Counted from the first letter of the stretch, positions 1 through 9,758 are shown. The stretch: DNA of 64,000 nt from JALOOB01 sp040766655 (GCA_040766655.1 JAXGQB010000014.1:124001-188000); one strand, 5' to 3'. Numbers and translations: made by a program. The notes: generated by a model not told the origin, from the sequence alone.

Positions 1-2031
1 CGCGTACTCCACCCAGATCGTGTACCGGCGCCCCGGTCGGGCAAGCGCCGGTGTGATCACGCGCGTCCTCAGGCCGCCCCCCGTGCCGGGCACGACGGCA
101 AAGCCCCCCACCAGGCGCAGCACCGCGCCATCGGCAAACGTCACGCGCAAGGTGTAGTCGCCGGTGGGCACACCGGTCAGGTCGAAGCGCGCCCACAACT
201 CGCCCGGAGAGGCCACCTGCATGCCGGCGCCGTCGATCGCAGGCAGACTATCGCTCTCCAGAGCCACACCCACCGCCCGGTCAAGGCCCGCTCCCCGGAC
301 GGTGACGGTCGTGTTCCCGGCGTTCCCCGCCGAGCGCGGCGAGACATCCGACAGGTGCTGCATCACCAGGCTAGCCTCGATCTCGAATCCTCCCCAGGTG
401 CCCGCGATGTCCAGGCCATGCACCATGACATAGCAAGTACCTGCAATCGCCGGGTCGATCAGTATCTCGTACGCACCGGCGGTGGTGGGCTGTCTTGTGG
501 CCCAGCCGTCCTGACCCACCATGGGGAGAGCCCCTGAGCGCGCCATGACCTCGAGCAGATCCGCGCCCTCCAGCGGCGTTACCCGGATGAGCAGCGCGGC
601 GCCTGGCTCCGCCACCTCCACGCTGTACTTCTGGGACTGGCCCGGCGCAACACGGCCAGCGGTGGGCTCGCCCAGGACCAGCGGCACGATCGCGTCCGGG
701 TCAGGGCCGCGATCCGATCGGAAGACATTGGTGATGGAACCGGCGCCGATTGTCGCCAGGTTCGTCGCCCACGAGCGAAAGGCCACGTATCGGCCATCGG
801 CCGACACCGCCGAGGCGTCTGTGTTGCCGTTCCCTGCGCTGCCATCTGGTGCAACGGAGACGCGGCGTGTCTCTCCCCACAGCAGGTCATGGATGTAGAT
901 CTGGCTGGTTCCCGCGGGCATGGCCTCAGGAACCAGGTTGGTCGCAGTGGATCTGAAGGAGACGTGCCGCCCATCGCTTGAGATGCAGGGGTACGACGAC
1001 CCGGCGTTGGACTGTGTCCCGCTGGAAGCCACGGAAACGCGCGACGTCGCGCCGGACCCGCGATCGTGGACGAAGATGTCCTCTGCCGCGTTGGTGTCCG
1101 CCGCTACGAGGTTGCCTGCAAGGGATTGGAAGGCCACGTAGCGGCCATCGCCGGAGATGGAGGGATACGTAGACTCGCCGCCGGCCTCGGTCCCGGCGGA
1201 GGCGACCGACACGCGAGTCGTCTCCTGGGTCAGCCGGTCGTGCACGAACACGTCCGCGACGCCGTTCGTGTCTCCCGCCACAAGGTTGGACGCCTGCGAG
1301 CGGAAGGCTACGTAGCGCCCATCCGCGGAGATGGAGGGATTGTCCGAGTAGCCGTTAGCCTGCGCGCCGGCACTGTCGACGGAGACGCGCGTCGTCGTGC
1401 CCGTCAGCAGATCGCGAACAAATACCTCATAAATTCCGTTGGTGTCGGTGCCCGCGGCAAGCAAATTGGTCGCGCCGGACCCAAAGGCCACGTAGCGGCC
1501 ATCGGCCGAGATGCTCGGAAAGCCGGAGTGGTCGTTGCCCTGCACCCCCTCGGGAGACACCGAAACACAGGTTGTCGTGCCCCCCGCCATGTCGTGGATG
1601 TAGATCTGGAACCTGCCATTAGTGATGCCTGGGGCCAGGTTGGTGGCCTTGGACGCAAAGACCACGTAGCGACCGTCGGCTGAGATCGAGGCGCTGGCTG
1701 AGTCACCGTTTGCCTGGACTCCTGCGGACGACAGTGAGACGCGCCTGGTTGTCCCCGTCGAAGCATCATGCACGAAGACATCGGGGCGCCCGTTGGTGTC
1801 ACCGGCGACCAGGTTCGTCGCGTAGGAGCCGAAGGCCGTGAAGCGCCCGTCGGCTGAGATCGACCGCCCATAGCCCAGCACCGACATGCCGGTCGCCGGC
1901 ACACCCTCTGACGACACGGAGATGAGGGTGACGGCAGATTCGGCCTGTGCAACGGTGGCAGGAGCAACAACCAGCAGGACGAGAACCAGCGTGAGGATTG
2001 ACAGGACGCGGAGCCAGGGGGGCAGACGCAT
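1..2031 (-). CDS. secreted PD40/TolB-like beta-propeller protein (C-terminus beyond window)
   Basis: An open frame runs from ATG at 2031 to the left edge (677 codons, no stop). I checked it in frame at both ends and at two interior points. Residues 1-30 are a signal peptide (basic start, long Leu/Val core, ending near AQA). Seven repeats of about 58 residues follow, each built on SISADGRYVAF, then a TNLV-DTNG stretch, DVFVHD, and TTRVSVxSxG. This is the PD40/TolB propeller pattern, and seven copies suit one seven-bladed propeller. A beta-rich PPC-like segment and an IPT/TIG-like segment come next. AGGAGG lies 6 nt before the start. No catalytic motif is seen; a role in binding on the cell surface is inference. 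Confidence 0.8.
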   Translation of the reverse strand, partial: MRLPPWLRVLSILTLVLVLLVVAPATVAQAESAVTLISVSSEGVPATGMSVLGYGRSISADGRFTAFGSYATNLVAGDTNGRPDVFVHDASTGTTRRVSLSSAGVQANGDSASASISADGRYVVFASKATNLAPGITNGRFQIYIHDMAGGTTTCVSVSPEGVQGNDHSGFPSISADGRYVAFGSGATNLLAAGTDTNGIYEVFVRDLLTGTTTRVSVDSAGAQANGYSDNPSISADGRYVAFRSQASNLVAGDTNGVADVFVHDRLTQETTRVSVASAGTEAGGESTYPSISGDGRYVAFQSLAGNLVAADTNAAEDIFVHDRGSGATSRVSVASSGTQSNAGSSYPCISSDGRHVSFRSTATNLVPEAMPAGTSQIYIHDLLWGETRRVSVAPDGSAGNGNTDASAVSADGRYVAFRSWATNLATIGAGSITNVFRSDRGPDPDAIVPLVLGEPTAGRVAPGQSQKYSVEVAEPGAALLIRVTPLEGADLLEVMARSGALPMVGQDGWATRQPTTAGAYEILIDPAIAGTCYVMVHGLDIAGTWGGFEIEASLVMQHLSDVSPRSAGNAGNTTVTVRGAGLDRAVGVALESDSLPAIDGAGMQVASPGELWARFDLTGVPTGDYTLRVTFADGAVLRLVGGFAVVPGTGGGLRTRVITPALARPGRRYTIWVEYA

Positions 2032-2168
2032 GAAGGTCCTCCTGTGGGGCTGAGTCAAGCCCCCGCCCGACCACTCGCCAGACGAGTGACGCACAGGGGG
2101 CGCGACGACGATATTACGGTTACTGGGTGCCGGGCGGCGACCCGATCTCGGGTCGGATGCGTGACACA

Positions 2169-2197
2169 ATTATCCATGCGGCGAGCGCCGCTGTCAA
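2169..2197 (-). promoter_or_regulatory. sigma70-type promoter for the PD40 gene
   Basis: On the minus strand, TTGACA (2192-2197) and GATAAT (2169-2174) are separated by 17 bp. Transcription would start near 2162, leaving a leader of about 130 nt before the ATG at 2031. The leader contains GACCCGA/TCGGGTC and GGGGCT/AGCCCC inverted repeats of unknown meaning. The stretch 2198-2315 shows no other feature. Confidence 0.6.
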
Positions 2198-2315
2198 ACG
2201 GTCGAATTGGTTCGCCTGAGGACTTACTGCAACCACCGGCTGCGGTCGCAATGATACCATTGGCATGTTGAATGATTCGTCACAGCGCGACGCAGGTATC
2301 GAGCCGTGCCCCACT

Positions 2316-3062
2316 TCACGGCGCCGGCGTGACTCGCAGGGACTTGCCGTACTCGATACAACCCTTCACCTCGATGGCCGCGGCCGCGCGCGGGTCGCCG
2401 CCGTTCCTCGCCGCCGCCCAAGGCGTGGCCATGTTGGCCGCGGCCCAGGCAAACATCCCTTCCAGAACGGTGGTCAGCTCCCGAAATTCGTCCTCGGGCA
2501 TGGTCGCGATGAGCTTCTCGATCTTGCCCCGCCGGACGGTAAACTTCGCATCGAAGTGCAGCGCTCCCAGGTCAAGGGCCGGGGTACAGTCGCTGGTGAA
2601 CTCCAGATCGCACCGAATGGTGTTCCCGAGCTCCGGATCGCAATGGGTGACCGGCAGCTTGCCGCCGACTGCCAGCCAGTACTCGGTGAACCACCACAGC
2701 GTGCGCTTGTCGGTGATGTAATTCGGCCCCATCTGGTACTCGACGTCATCGATGAACAGGTCCACGATATCCTGCGCGTTCCCGTGAACCCAGGCCGCGG
2801 CGAACCGGTCCACCAGCGCGCGCGGCCCGTCCACCGCGGACGCTTGCGCGCCCGGTTCGGCGCCGGCGTAGCGGGTGAGGGCCCGTATGGGCGCCGGTGT
2901 GGGCGTCGGATTAGGCGTGGGGGTTGGCACCCTCCACCACGTGGGCGCAGGCCACGTTGTGGAGGTGGGCGCCGCTGCCTGCGAGGCGGAACGGGTACAC
3001 GCGGTTGTCGCCAGGCACAGGCTCAGCAGCACCAGCAGCCCGGCGCAGATCACCTTTCTCAT
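2316..3062 (-). CDS. lipoprotein with NTF2/SnoaL-like domain
   Basis: The product starts MRKVICAGLLVLLSLC and reaches a lipobox-like LATTAC, so it is probably a lipid-anchored exported protein. A Pro/Thr-rich linker (TPTPNPTPTP) leads to a domain of about 170 residues (LVDRFAAAWVHGNAQDIVDLFIDDVEYQ...) that looks like a SnoaL/NTF2 cone-fold domain. I chose this ATG because AAGGTGG lies 5 nt upstream. An earlier ATG at 3080 overlaps the stop of the SARP-STAND gene as ATGA and would add six residues (MKRRWT). The two genes are therefore co-transcribed and probably translationally coupled. Specific function unknown. Confidence 0.7.
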   Translation of the reverse strand: MRKVICAGLLVLLSLCLATTACTRSASQAAAPTSTTWPAPTWWRVPTPTPNPTPTPAPIRALTRYAGAEPGAQASAVDGPRALVDRFAAAWVHGNAQDIVDLFIDDVEYQMGPNYITDKRTLWWFTEYWLAVGGKLPVTHCDPELGNTIRCDLEFTSDCTPALDLGALHFDAKFTVRRGKIEKLIATMPEDEFRELTTVLEGMFAWAAANMATPWAAARNGGDPRAAAAIEVKGCIEYGKSLRVTPAP

Positions 3063-3076
3063 GGTCCACCTTCGCT

Positions 3077-6000
3077 TCATTCCGTCCGTTCCCCGCACGC
3101 TCCGACCTCCGCATGCAGATACTGGCGGCACTCGTCGCCGGTCAGCCCGCGCGACACGCGCTGGCGGGCGATGAGCACGAGATCGTCGAGGCGCAGCAGG
3201 AAGACACGCACCGCGTCGCCCGACGTCGCCACCAGCCGGCCGTCCGGGCTGAAGGAGATGGCCGTCACGGGTGCGGGCAACTTCGAGAGCGTCATTTTAA
3301 GCAGCCCGGAACGCACCTCCCACAGCTGCACGGCCCCGTCCGCACCCCCGGTCGCCAGCAACAGCCCATCAGGGCTGAAGGCAACGGCATTCACGGGCGA
3401 GGTGTGACCCCGCAGGGTGTACCGGACGCGCCGGTGCGCGGACGCGCCCGGCTCTCCGGGCGAACGCGCGTCCCAAAGCCGGGCGGTGCCATCCGCGCCG
3501 GCCGTGGCCACCAGCGCGCCGTCGGGGCTGTAGGCCACGTGCAGCGCGCTCCCGACATGCCCGGCCGGCTCGATGAAGGGCGCGTGGTCCAGGGACTCAA
3601 GGACGCGTACTTGCCCGTTCGCCAGCGAGGCCGCCAGCTGCGTTCCGTCGGGACTCCACGCGAGTGCGGTTGGCACGGTCCCGGCCAGCAACACCGTTGG
3701 AGGAACCCCAAGTGCAGCTGTCGCTGAAGCCCCGGGCACAATGTCCCACACCTGCAGTCTGGCGCCCGAGGCCAGGGCCAGCCGCGTCCCGTTCCGGTCG
3801 AAAGCCAGGTCCGCCACTTCATCCGCGCCCGGCGTGGTCGTCTGCGCGAGGAGCGCCAGGGTGCCCGCCGAAGAGGTTGCCCCCCGGTGGGCCCCGGCCG
3901 CGGGCAGTTCCCACAGGCAGACCGTCTCGTCCAGCCCTCCGGTCGCCAGGCGGCCGCCCACCGGATCGAACGCCAACCGGGTCGCCATATGGCCTTGACC
4001 CTCGATCCGGTGCAGGAGTTGCCACGCGCCCGCTGCGTCGCCGCCCGGCGGCGAAACCTGCCACACCAGGAGGTCGCTCGTATCGCCCCCCGCAGCGGCG
4101 AGCAGCGCACCGTCGGGGCTGAAGGCCACATCGCTGCTCCCACGGGGCGTGCCGAGCGTCGCCAGCTCCCGGCTGCCCTGGATGTCCCACAGGTCGACGA
4201 TGCCGCTGGCGTGGTGGACGAGCAGCCGCGCCGCATCGGAGGAGAAACCGAGCCGCACGACATCGTTGCCAGCTTCCAGCGTTCGCCGCGGCTGGCCAGT
4301 CTCCACGTCCCAGATCCGCGTCGTGGGCATCGCCGCCGTGGCAAACCGCAATCCGTCCGGGCTGCACGCAAGCGCAGACGGCCTTCGGTCCGTGATGCTC
4401 ACGCTGAGCAGGTGCAGGCTGCTCGCCGCATCCCACAGCCGGACCGAGGTGCCTGAGCCGATGACGAAGCGTCCCGAACCGCCGCAGAAGGACATGGCCC
4501 AGGGCCAACCCTCCTGGCCGATGACGTACATGACGCGCCGGCCCGCGGCGGGATCCCAGAGGTACACGCCGCCGTCGATCACGCCGGCAAGCACGCGGGT
4601 TCCGTCGGGGCTGATATCGATGAGGCTCGGCTCGGAGCCAGGCTTGTGCAGCGGGACGAGCTCGTCGCCCGTTGTCGTGTCCCATGTCCTCACCGTGGCG
4701 TCGTTCCCCACGCTCACCAGGCGCGACCCATCCCCGCTGAAGCGCAGCGCAGTGACGCGGCCCGCGTGCCCGCGCAGGTCTCGCTGCTTCAGGCCCGTCA
4801 CGGCGTCGTGGAGCGAGATGCCTCCGGCGGCGTCCCCGACGGCCATCAGGCGGCCGTCGGGGCTGAGTTCGAAGACACCGGTGCCGACTTGGAGGGTGTA
4901 GAGCGGCGCCGCGGCCGGCTCCCCGGCCGGCTCACCGCCGCTCGGCGCTGCCCGATCCCAGGCGACGAGTGAGCCGTCTTCGGAGCGCACGACGAGGAGC
5001 GACCCATCGGCGCTCAACGCCGCCTGCCCCTCGGCGGCGATCGACGCATCGAGCGGCATCGCCTGGATCGCTCGGTGCAGCGCGGCTTCGGCCTCCACGG
5101 GCACGACCGCACGGCCGGCCCGCGCCGCGTCAACGGCCTCCAGCGCCAGGAGGACGGCGAGTTCGTCGTCGAGCCCGAGACTGGCGGCCGAGGACGCGGA
5201 CAGCTCCCGCGAGAAGGCCAGCGCCTCATCCTCCCGCGCCGCTTCTGCCGCCTGCTGCGCCCGTTGCCACAGGGCCACGGCCAGTGAACTCATCGCGAGC
5301 ACCACGATGAGCGCGCCTGCGAGAAACAGCGACCTCCGGCGGAGCTGGACGTTGCTCCGCTGCTGCTCCACGGCCCGGGCCCGTTCCGTCTCGGCCAGGA
5401 GGCGGGCCGTCTCGAGCTCGCGATGCCGCTGGGCTTCGGCCTCTGCCGCCGCCCGATCGGCCTCGTGCTGCGAGGCGGCGAGGAAGGCTCGTTCGACAGG
5501 GCTGAGTTCCGGGGAGTGGTGGCCTGCCCACTCCGTCGCCTGGACCAGCCTTGCCCCGCGGTACAGGTCTGCCGCCTCCCGCCCCGACGCCTCCCACCCG
5601 CCGGCCGCCTCGGCCAGGCGGCGGTGCAGCTGCAGGCCGTCCCGGTCTTCGGCCAGCCAGCCGCGCAGCACCGGCCACTCCCGGATCAGCGCCTCGTGCG
5701 CCAGCTCGACCTGGTCCTGCCCCAGCGTGATCAGGCGGGCCGCAGCCAGCGCATGGAGCACAGATTCGACCGGCGGCCGGCTCTCGGCGTCGGGCGTCAA
5801 CTGGTCGCGTGCCACGCGGCGTCGGGCCGCCTGCATGCCGTCGCCTAGCGCGACCAGCCGCAGGAAGATGCGCCGCGCCACCGCCTTCTCGCCATCGCTG
5901 AAGCGGTCGTAGACCGCGTCCGCGGTGCGGGCGATCGCACCGTGGACGCCGCCGGTCCCCTCATACCCGGCCAGCGTCAGGAGCCGGCCCGTCCGCGCGC

Positions 6001-7603
6001 GCCAGGTCTCGAGCAGCGCGTGGGAGAGCAGCGGCAGCGCGCCGGGCTCGCTGCCGGCATCGCGCACCAGCAGCTCGACCAGGCCCGGCTCCACCTGCCA
6101 CCGGCCCTCCTCCAGCGGCCCTTCGATGCACCGCCTCAGCTCCGTTGCGCTCATCCCGCCGATGTAGTGCTGCGAGACCTCCAGCGCGCGGCGAAGGCTG
6201 GGATAGCCCGCGCAATGCCCGTAAAAGTCGGCGCGCAGCGCGATGATCAGTCTGATTGGGCCGCAGTGCGGCTCGCGATCGACCGCGGCCCACATCAGGT
6301 TCTCGATGAAGGCGGTCCGCTCCGCCTCGTCCCGGCACAGCGTGAAAACTTCTTCGAACTGATCGACGACGAGGAGCATCCGCGGGAAATCCGGGCGCCC
6401 GGCGGACTCGCCCTCCCGCCGGGCCAGGTGGAGCGACAGGCTGCGCCCATCCGCGGCCATGTCATCGGCCAGCGCTGCAGAGGGCAGAACCGACTCGGCG
6501 GTCGACAGGGCGAGCGCCAGCGCCTGCAGAGGATGGGCTGTCGGGGTGAGGATGCGACATGCCGGGCCGTCCGCGGAGTGGGTGACCACGTCGCAGGAGG
6601 GAGGCAGCCCGCCGCCTGCCAACGCGGGGACGAGGCCGGCCCGCACGAGCGACGATTTCCCACATCCGGACGCACCGACCACGATCAGGAGGTTGTCTCG
6701 CCGCAGGTGCTCCACGAGCCGGGCCACCAGCGCCTCGCGGCCGAAGAACAGGTGCGCGTCCGAGACGTGAAATGGCTCCAGCCCTTTGAAAGGGGGCGGG
6801 CCGGTGCCGTCGATGGGCTGCTGCGCCGGCGCGTGGGGCTGGATGGGGAGGGCAATGACCTGCGCCTGGGCGAGCAGCGGCACGCCCTCCCCGCGCAACA
6901 ACTGCTGGTGCAGTCGCCGGGTCGAGTCGGCCGGCTCGACGTTCAGCCCATCGCGCAGGTCGTCCACGCACCGTTGGTAGACCCAGGCAATCCTGGACGC
7001 GTCGCCCCGCGCCGCGTGCGCCAGCATCAGCGCGCAGTAGGCGCTCTCCGGGGAGTGGCCCAGCGCAATCCAGCGCTCAGCCCAGTGGAGCACGTCATCC
7101 CAGCGGCCGGCGCCCGCCTGTCGTTCGAGCCACAGGCGCATGTTGCTCTCGAACGCCGCCTCGATCCGCTCTCGCTCCAGGACGACCCAGTCATCGTAGA
7201 AGCCCGGCAGCAGGTCGCCCTGGTACGCGGCCAGCGCGGCGGCCAGGGCCTGCGGAGGCGCATCGGGGGCCGGCCGGGCGGCCGCGACCGCAGCATCCAG
7301 CCAGTGGTTCGATGCCGCGTCGAACGCCACCGTGAGTTCGTCGCAGACGAGGTAGTCCCGGCCGGTGCCAGGATCGGGCCCGAGGCTCTTGCGGATGCGC
7401 CAGAGGGCATGGCGGAGCCTGTTGCGCGCGCCATCCTCCTGCGTTTCGGGCGCGAGCAGGCCCGCCAGGTATTCGCGCCGGTAACCGACGCCCGGATTGA
7501 GGACCAGGAACGCGAGGAGGGATTGAGCGGGACGCGAGGGCAGACTGAGGGCCTCGCCGTTTCTCCGCAAGTCGAACTGCCCAAGCAGACGAATCTCCAG
7601 CAT
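3077..7603 (-). CDS. SARP-type regulator fused to STAND NTPase and WD40 repeats
   Basis: A protein of about 1508 aa in four parts. Residues 1-250 are a winged-helix DNA-binding region plus BTAD-type helical repeat (MLEIRLLGQFDLRRNGEAL..., ending in a tetratricopeptide-like region), typical of SARP activators. Residues about 295-700 are a STAND NTPase with Walker A GASGCGKSS (near 308) and Walker B-like LLVVDQFEEVF (near 405). A probable membrane helix (LFLAGALIVVLAMSSLAV, near 760) follows a charged coiled stretch. Residues about 870-1470 are a dozen or more WD40 repeats (e.g. VNAVAFSPDGLLLATGGADG). The start has AGGTGGG 6 nt upstream; two earlier in-frame ATGs are less likely. SARP plus STAND plus WD40 suggests a signal-gated transcription regulator, with the propeller as sensor; the ligand is unknown. 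Confidence 0.85.
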   Translation of the reverse strand: MLEIRLLGQFDLRRNGEALSLPSRPAQSLLAFLVLNPGVGYRREYLAGLLAPETQEDGARNRLRHALWRIRKSLGPDPGTGRDYLVCDELTVAFDAASNHWLDAAVAAARPAPDAPPQALAAALAAYQGDLLPGFYDDWVVLERERIEAAFESNMRLWLERQAGAGRWDDVLHWAERWIALGHSPESAYCALMLAHAARGDASRIAWVYQRCVDDLRDGLNVEPADSTRRLHQQLLRGEGVPLLAQAQVIALPIQPHAPAQQPIDGTGPPPFKGLEPFHVSDAHLFFGREALVARLVEHLRRDNLLIVVGASGCGKSSLVRAGLVPALAGGGLPPSCDVVTHSADGPACRILTPTAHPLQALALALSTAESVLPSAALADDMAADGRSLSLHLARREGESAGRPDFPRMLLVVDQFEEVFTLCRDEAERTAFIENLMWAAVDREPHCGPIRLIIALRADFYGHCAGYPSLRRALEVSQHYIGGMSATELRRCIEGPLEEGRWQVEPGLVELLVRDAGSEPGALPLLSHALLETWRARTGRLLTLAGYEGTGGVHGAIARTADAVYDRFSDGEKAVARRIFLRLVALGDGMQAARRRVARDQLTPDAESRPPVESVLHALAAARLITLGQDQVELAHEALIREWPVLRGWLAEDRDGLQLHRRLAEAAGGWEASGREAADLYRGARLVQATEWAGHHSPELSPVERAFLAASQHEADRAAAEAEAQRHRELETARLLAETERARAVEQQRSNVQLRRRSLFLAGALIVVLAMSSLAVALWQRAQQAAEAAREDEALAFSRELSASSAASLGLDDELAVLLALEAVDAARAGRAVVPVEAEAALHRAIQAMPLDASIAAEGQAALSADGSLLVVRSEDGSLVAWDRAAPSGGEPAGEPAAAPLYTLQVGTGVFELSPDGRLMAVGDAAGGISLHDAVTGLKQRDLRGHAGRVTALRFSGDGSRLVSVGNDATVRTWDTTTGDELVPLHKPGSEPSLIDISPDGTRVLAGVIDGGVYLWDPAAGRRVMYVIGQEGWPWAMSFCGGSGRFVIGSGTSVRLWDAASSLHLLSVSITDRRPSALACSPDGLRFATAAMPTTRIWDVETGQPRRTLEAGNDVVRLGFSSDAARLLVHHASGIVDLWDIQGSRELATLGTPRGSSDVAFSPDGALLAAAGGDTSDLLVWQVSPPGGDAAGAWQLLHRIEGQGHMATRLAFDPVGGRLATGGLDETVCLWELPAAGAHRGATSSAGTLALLAQTTTPGADEVADLAFDRNGTRLALASGARLQVWDIVPGASATAALGVPPTVLLAGTVPTALAWSPDGTQLAASLANGQVRVLESLDHAPFIEPAGHVGSALHVAYSPDGALVATAGADGTARLWDARSPGEPGASAHRRVRYTLRGHTSPVNAVAFSPDGLLLATGGADGAVQLWEVRSGLLKMTLSKLPAPVTAISFSPDGRLVATSGDAVRVFLLRLDDLVLIARQRVSRGLTGDECRQYLHAEVGACGERTE

Positions 7604-7673
7604 GTCGCCCACCTGGCTCTGCACCTCACGCCGGCCGGGTTTTGGCCAGTATGAAAACATGAGATGCCACATT

Positions 7674-7702
7674 ACTTTAGCACCTTTTGCACACTTTCGC
7701 AA
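7674..7702 (-). promoter_or_regulatory. candidate promoter for the SARP-STAND gene
   Basis: On the minus strand, TTGCGA (7697-7702) and TAAAGT (7674-7679) with a 17-bp spacer each match four of six consensus bases. It lies about 70 bp upstream of the chosen start, in the gap between divergent genes. Confidence 0.3.
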
Positions 7703-7801
7703 TAGTCAATTGCACTCGCGAGGCGCGGGTAAACGCTCATTAACGCTCCGCGCACCATCAATAACGCGGCCGTGCGACAATGGTGCGCAGGAGGTGGAAC
7801 C

Positions 7802-8353
7802 ATGAAACGCAGAAGCATCCCGATCGTGCTCGTGATCTTCGTGATTGCGACCTTTGTGCTGGCCGGCTCGGCCTCGGCGGACCCCCCAAAGGAGGACTTC
7901 TACTTCAAATGGGGCGATTTCATCGGTTGGCAGGACTGCGAACTGCGGATCACCGGCGGCGCCGCCCACTGCCCGGGACAGGGGTACACCGTAGAGATCT
8001 ACTCGTACACGAACCCCCTGGTCAGCGGCACCATGGAGTGGTGGCTCGACACCGACAACCTGGTGAAGCCAGACGAATACGGCTGGTACATGCAGGAGAA
8101 CTTTCAGGGCGGATGGCGCATCCAGCCGGACGGGATCCAGGGCTACTGGGAGGGCAACCTGGCCTCGGTGGGCGGGCAGTTCGACTGGTATAAGCCGATC
8201 TCGAAATTAGAGGGCAAAGGGTACGGTGCGCTCAGCGGCTACGTGATCAAGGGCGCGCACTGGATCGAGCCGGATGAGGACGGAAATCCGCTGTATGGAT
8301 CTATCCAGCCGGCCAACGGCGGCGTGATCATTCCCACGGGCCTGGTAAAGTAG
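7802..8353 (+). CDS. small secreted protein of unknown function
   Basis: A 183-aa product starting MKRRSIPIVLVIFVIATFVLAG with a signal peptide cut after SASA. The mature part is rich in Trp, Tyr, Gly and acidic residues (KWGDFIGWQDCELRITGG...), with two Cys that could form a disulfide. No family is recognised. The start is supported by AGGAGG 7 nt upstream; an in-frame ATG ten codons earlier has no ribosome binding site. It is transcribed divergently from the SARP-STAND gene, and a hairpin follows it. The composition suggests a beta-rich extracellular protein. Confidence 0.65.
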   Translation: MKRRSIPIVLVIFVIATFVLAGSASADPPKEDFYFKWGDFIGWQDCELRITGGAAHCPGQGYTVEIYSYTNPLVSGTMEWWLDTDNLVKPDEYGWYMQENFQGGWRIQPDGIQGYWEGNLASVGGQFDWYKPISKLEGKGYGALSGYVIKGAHWIEPDEDGNPLYGSIQPANGGVIIPTGLVK

Positions 8354-8387
8354 GCCGCGCTGCGTCACAACTGGATTCCCCACAAAG

Positions 8388-8427
8388 CGGCCGTGGGCGG
8401 GGGTGCGCTTCTCCCCGCCCACGGCCG
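8388..8427 (+). terminator. strong hairpin, probable terminator
   Basis: A 15-bp perfect stem (8388-8402 with 8413-8427, arm CGGCCGTGGGCGGGG) and a 10-nt loop directly after the preceding gene. No long T-run follows, so efficiency is uncertain. The remaining bases to 8567 show no other feature except GGAGG before the next gene. Confidence 0.5.
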
Positions 8428-8567
8428 TACTTCCCCCGCTCCTGACCGCAACGCCTGCCACCTTAAGGACTGGACATATCGGCCAAACCCAACAATAATA
8501 GAAACAGCCAATGTCGTCGCCGGTACTCGTGCCGCGTCGACAAATATCCCATTTCGGAGGTCCCCCC

Positions 8568-9704
8568 ATGAAGCAACCACTCCGCATCATCGTGATCCTG
8601 TTGGCGCTTGCCCTGTTGGCCGGCTGCGGAGGTGGCGATAAGCCCGCACCGACCGCCGCCTCCGGCCAAGCCGAGCCAACCCCCGTCGCCGGGCAACCGG
8701 CCACCGCTGCACCCGCGCAGGCCACCGCTGCACCCATGCAACCGACCGCGGCGCCTGCGGAACCCGCATCCGCGCCCACCGCAATGGCGCCCGAGCCGGT
8801 CGCCACGGAGGAGGCCGATCTCGAGTTGACCGACCGGGAGGAAGCGCTCAGCAAGCTCAAGAGCTACGTCATGACCTGGTCGATGACGTGGACGGGCGAG
8901 AAGGACGGTCAGGATCAAACCGTTGACTGGACATCGACGCAGAGGTACACCGCTGAACCCAAGGCCATGCACACGACGCTCGAGTTCACGGACAACCTCA
9001 ACTCCGACAGCGGCGACGTGTTCGAGATGATCCAGATCGGCACGCAGACCTACATGCTCACCGAGGAAGCTGGCGAGCAGCAATGTATCGCGATGTCCAG
9101 CGACGACAATACGGTGGAGGAGTCGTGGATGGGCCCGAACGCCTTCGGCTCGGTCAGGGGCGGGCGCTACATCGGCCAGGAGACGGTGAACGGCATTCGC
9201 ACGAAGCACTATCGCTACGACGAAAAGGCGACGGGAATCAACGTGTACACCCGGCTCAGCGGCGATATCTGGGTCGCCGTCGATGGGGGGTACGCGGTGA
9301 AGGACGTCGCGGAATGGGAAGGCAGCCTCCTGGGCCTTGGCGACGACTCGACGGAAGCCGGCAAGGGCTCCTGGACGTGGGAGCTGAGCGAGGTGAACGA
9401 GCCACTCGAGATCATCGCGCCGCCGGGCTGCGAGAGCGCGGCGGCCGGCATGCCGATCCTGCCTGACGCGACCGAGCGGACCACCTTCGGCGACATGACC
9501 ACCTACAAGACCGCCACGAAGATGGCGGATGCGGTGGCATTCTACGAGGCCGAGATGCCCGCAGCCGGGTGGACTGCCGCAGAGGGCGGCATGAGCATGG
9601 ACGAATTCGCAACACTCATGTTCACCAAAGACGATCAGAAGGCGACGGTCATGATTTCGGTTGACGAGGGCACGGTCAACGTCATGATCAGCGTGGAGAA
9701 GTAG
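8568..9704 (+). CDS. lipoprotein, DUF-like LolA-type sensor or binding protein
   Basis: A 378-aa product. MKQPLRIIVILLALALLAGC is a lipoprotein signal with lipobox LAGC. A disordered linker rich in Ala, Pro and Thr (about residues 25-90) joins it to a domain of roughly 280 residues. That domain (e.g. LTDREEALSKLKSYVMTW... then QTYMLTEEAG...) resembles lipoproteins with an LppX/LolA-like half-barrel. A second small domain follows (MPILPDATERTTFGDMTTYKTATKMADAVAFYE). The ATG has GGAGG 7 nt upstream. It probably lies on the outer face of the membrane; its substrate is unknown. Confidence 0.65.
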   Translation: MKQPLRIIVILLALALLAGCGGGDKPAPTAASGQAEPTPVAGQPATAAPAQATAAPMQPTAAPAEPASAPTAMAPEPVATEEADLELTDREEALSKLKSYVMTWSMTWTGEKDGQDQTVDWTSTQRYTAEPKAMHTTLEFTDNLNSDSGDVFEMIQIGTQTYMLTEEAGEQQCIAMSSDDNTVEESWMGPNAFGSVRGGRYIGQETVNGIRTKHYRYDEKATGINVYTRLSGDIWVAVDGGYAVKDVAEWEGSLLGLGDDSTEAGKGSWTWELSEVNEPLEIIAPPGCESAAAGMPILPDATERTTFGDMTTYKTATKMADAVAFYEAEMPAAGWTAAEGGMSMDEFATLMFTKDDQKATVMISVDEGTVNVMISVEK

Positions 9705-9728
9705 TGCGCATTTGGGATGCACGCTGAC

Positions 9729-9758
9729 TTGTACGACGAGGTCAGCCGGGCGTAAAAT
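9729..9758 (+). promoter_or_regulatory. weak candidate promoter
   Basis: TTGTAC (9729-9734), an 18-bp spacer and TAAAAT (9753-9758), upstream of the gene at 9824. Only the -10 is good. Confidence 0.25.

Noticed and set aside
5942..7654. 570-aa plus-strand frame opposite the SARP-STAND gene
   Set aside because: Antisense to the BTAD and NTPase domains, with no motifs.
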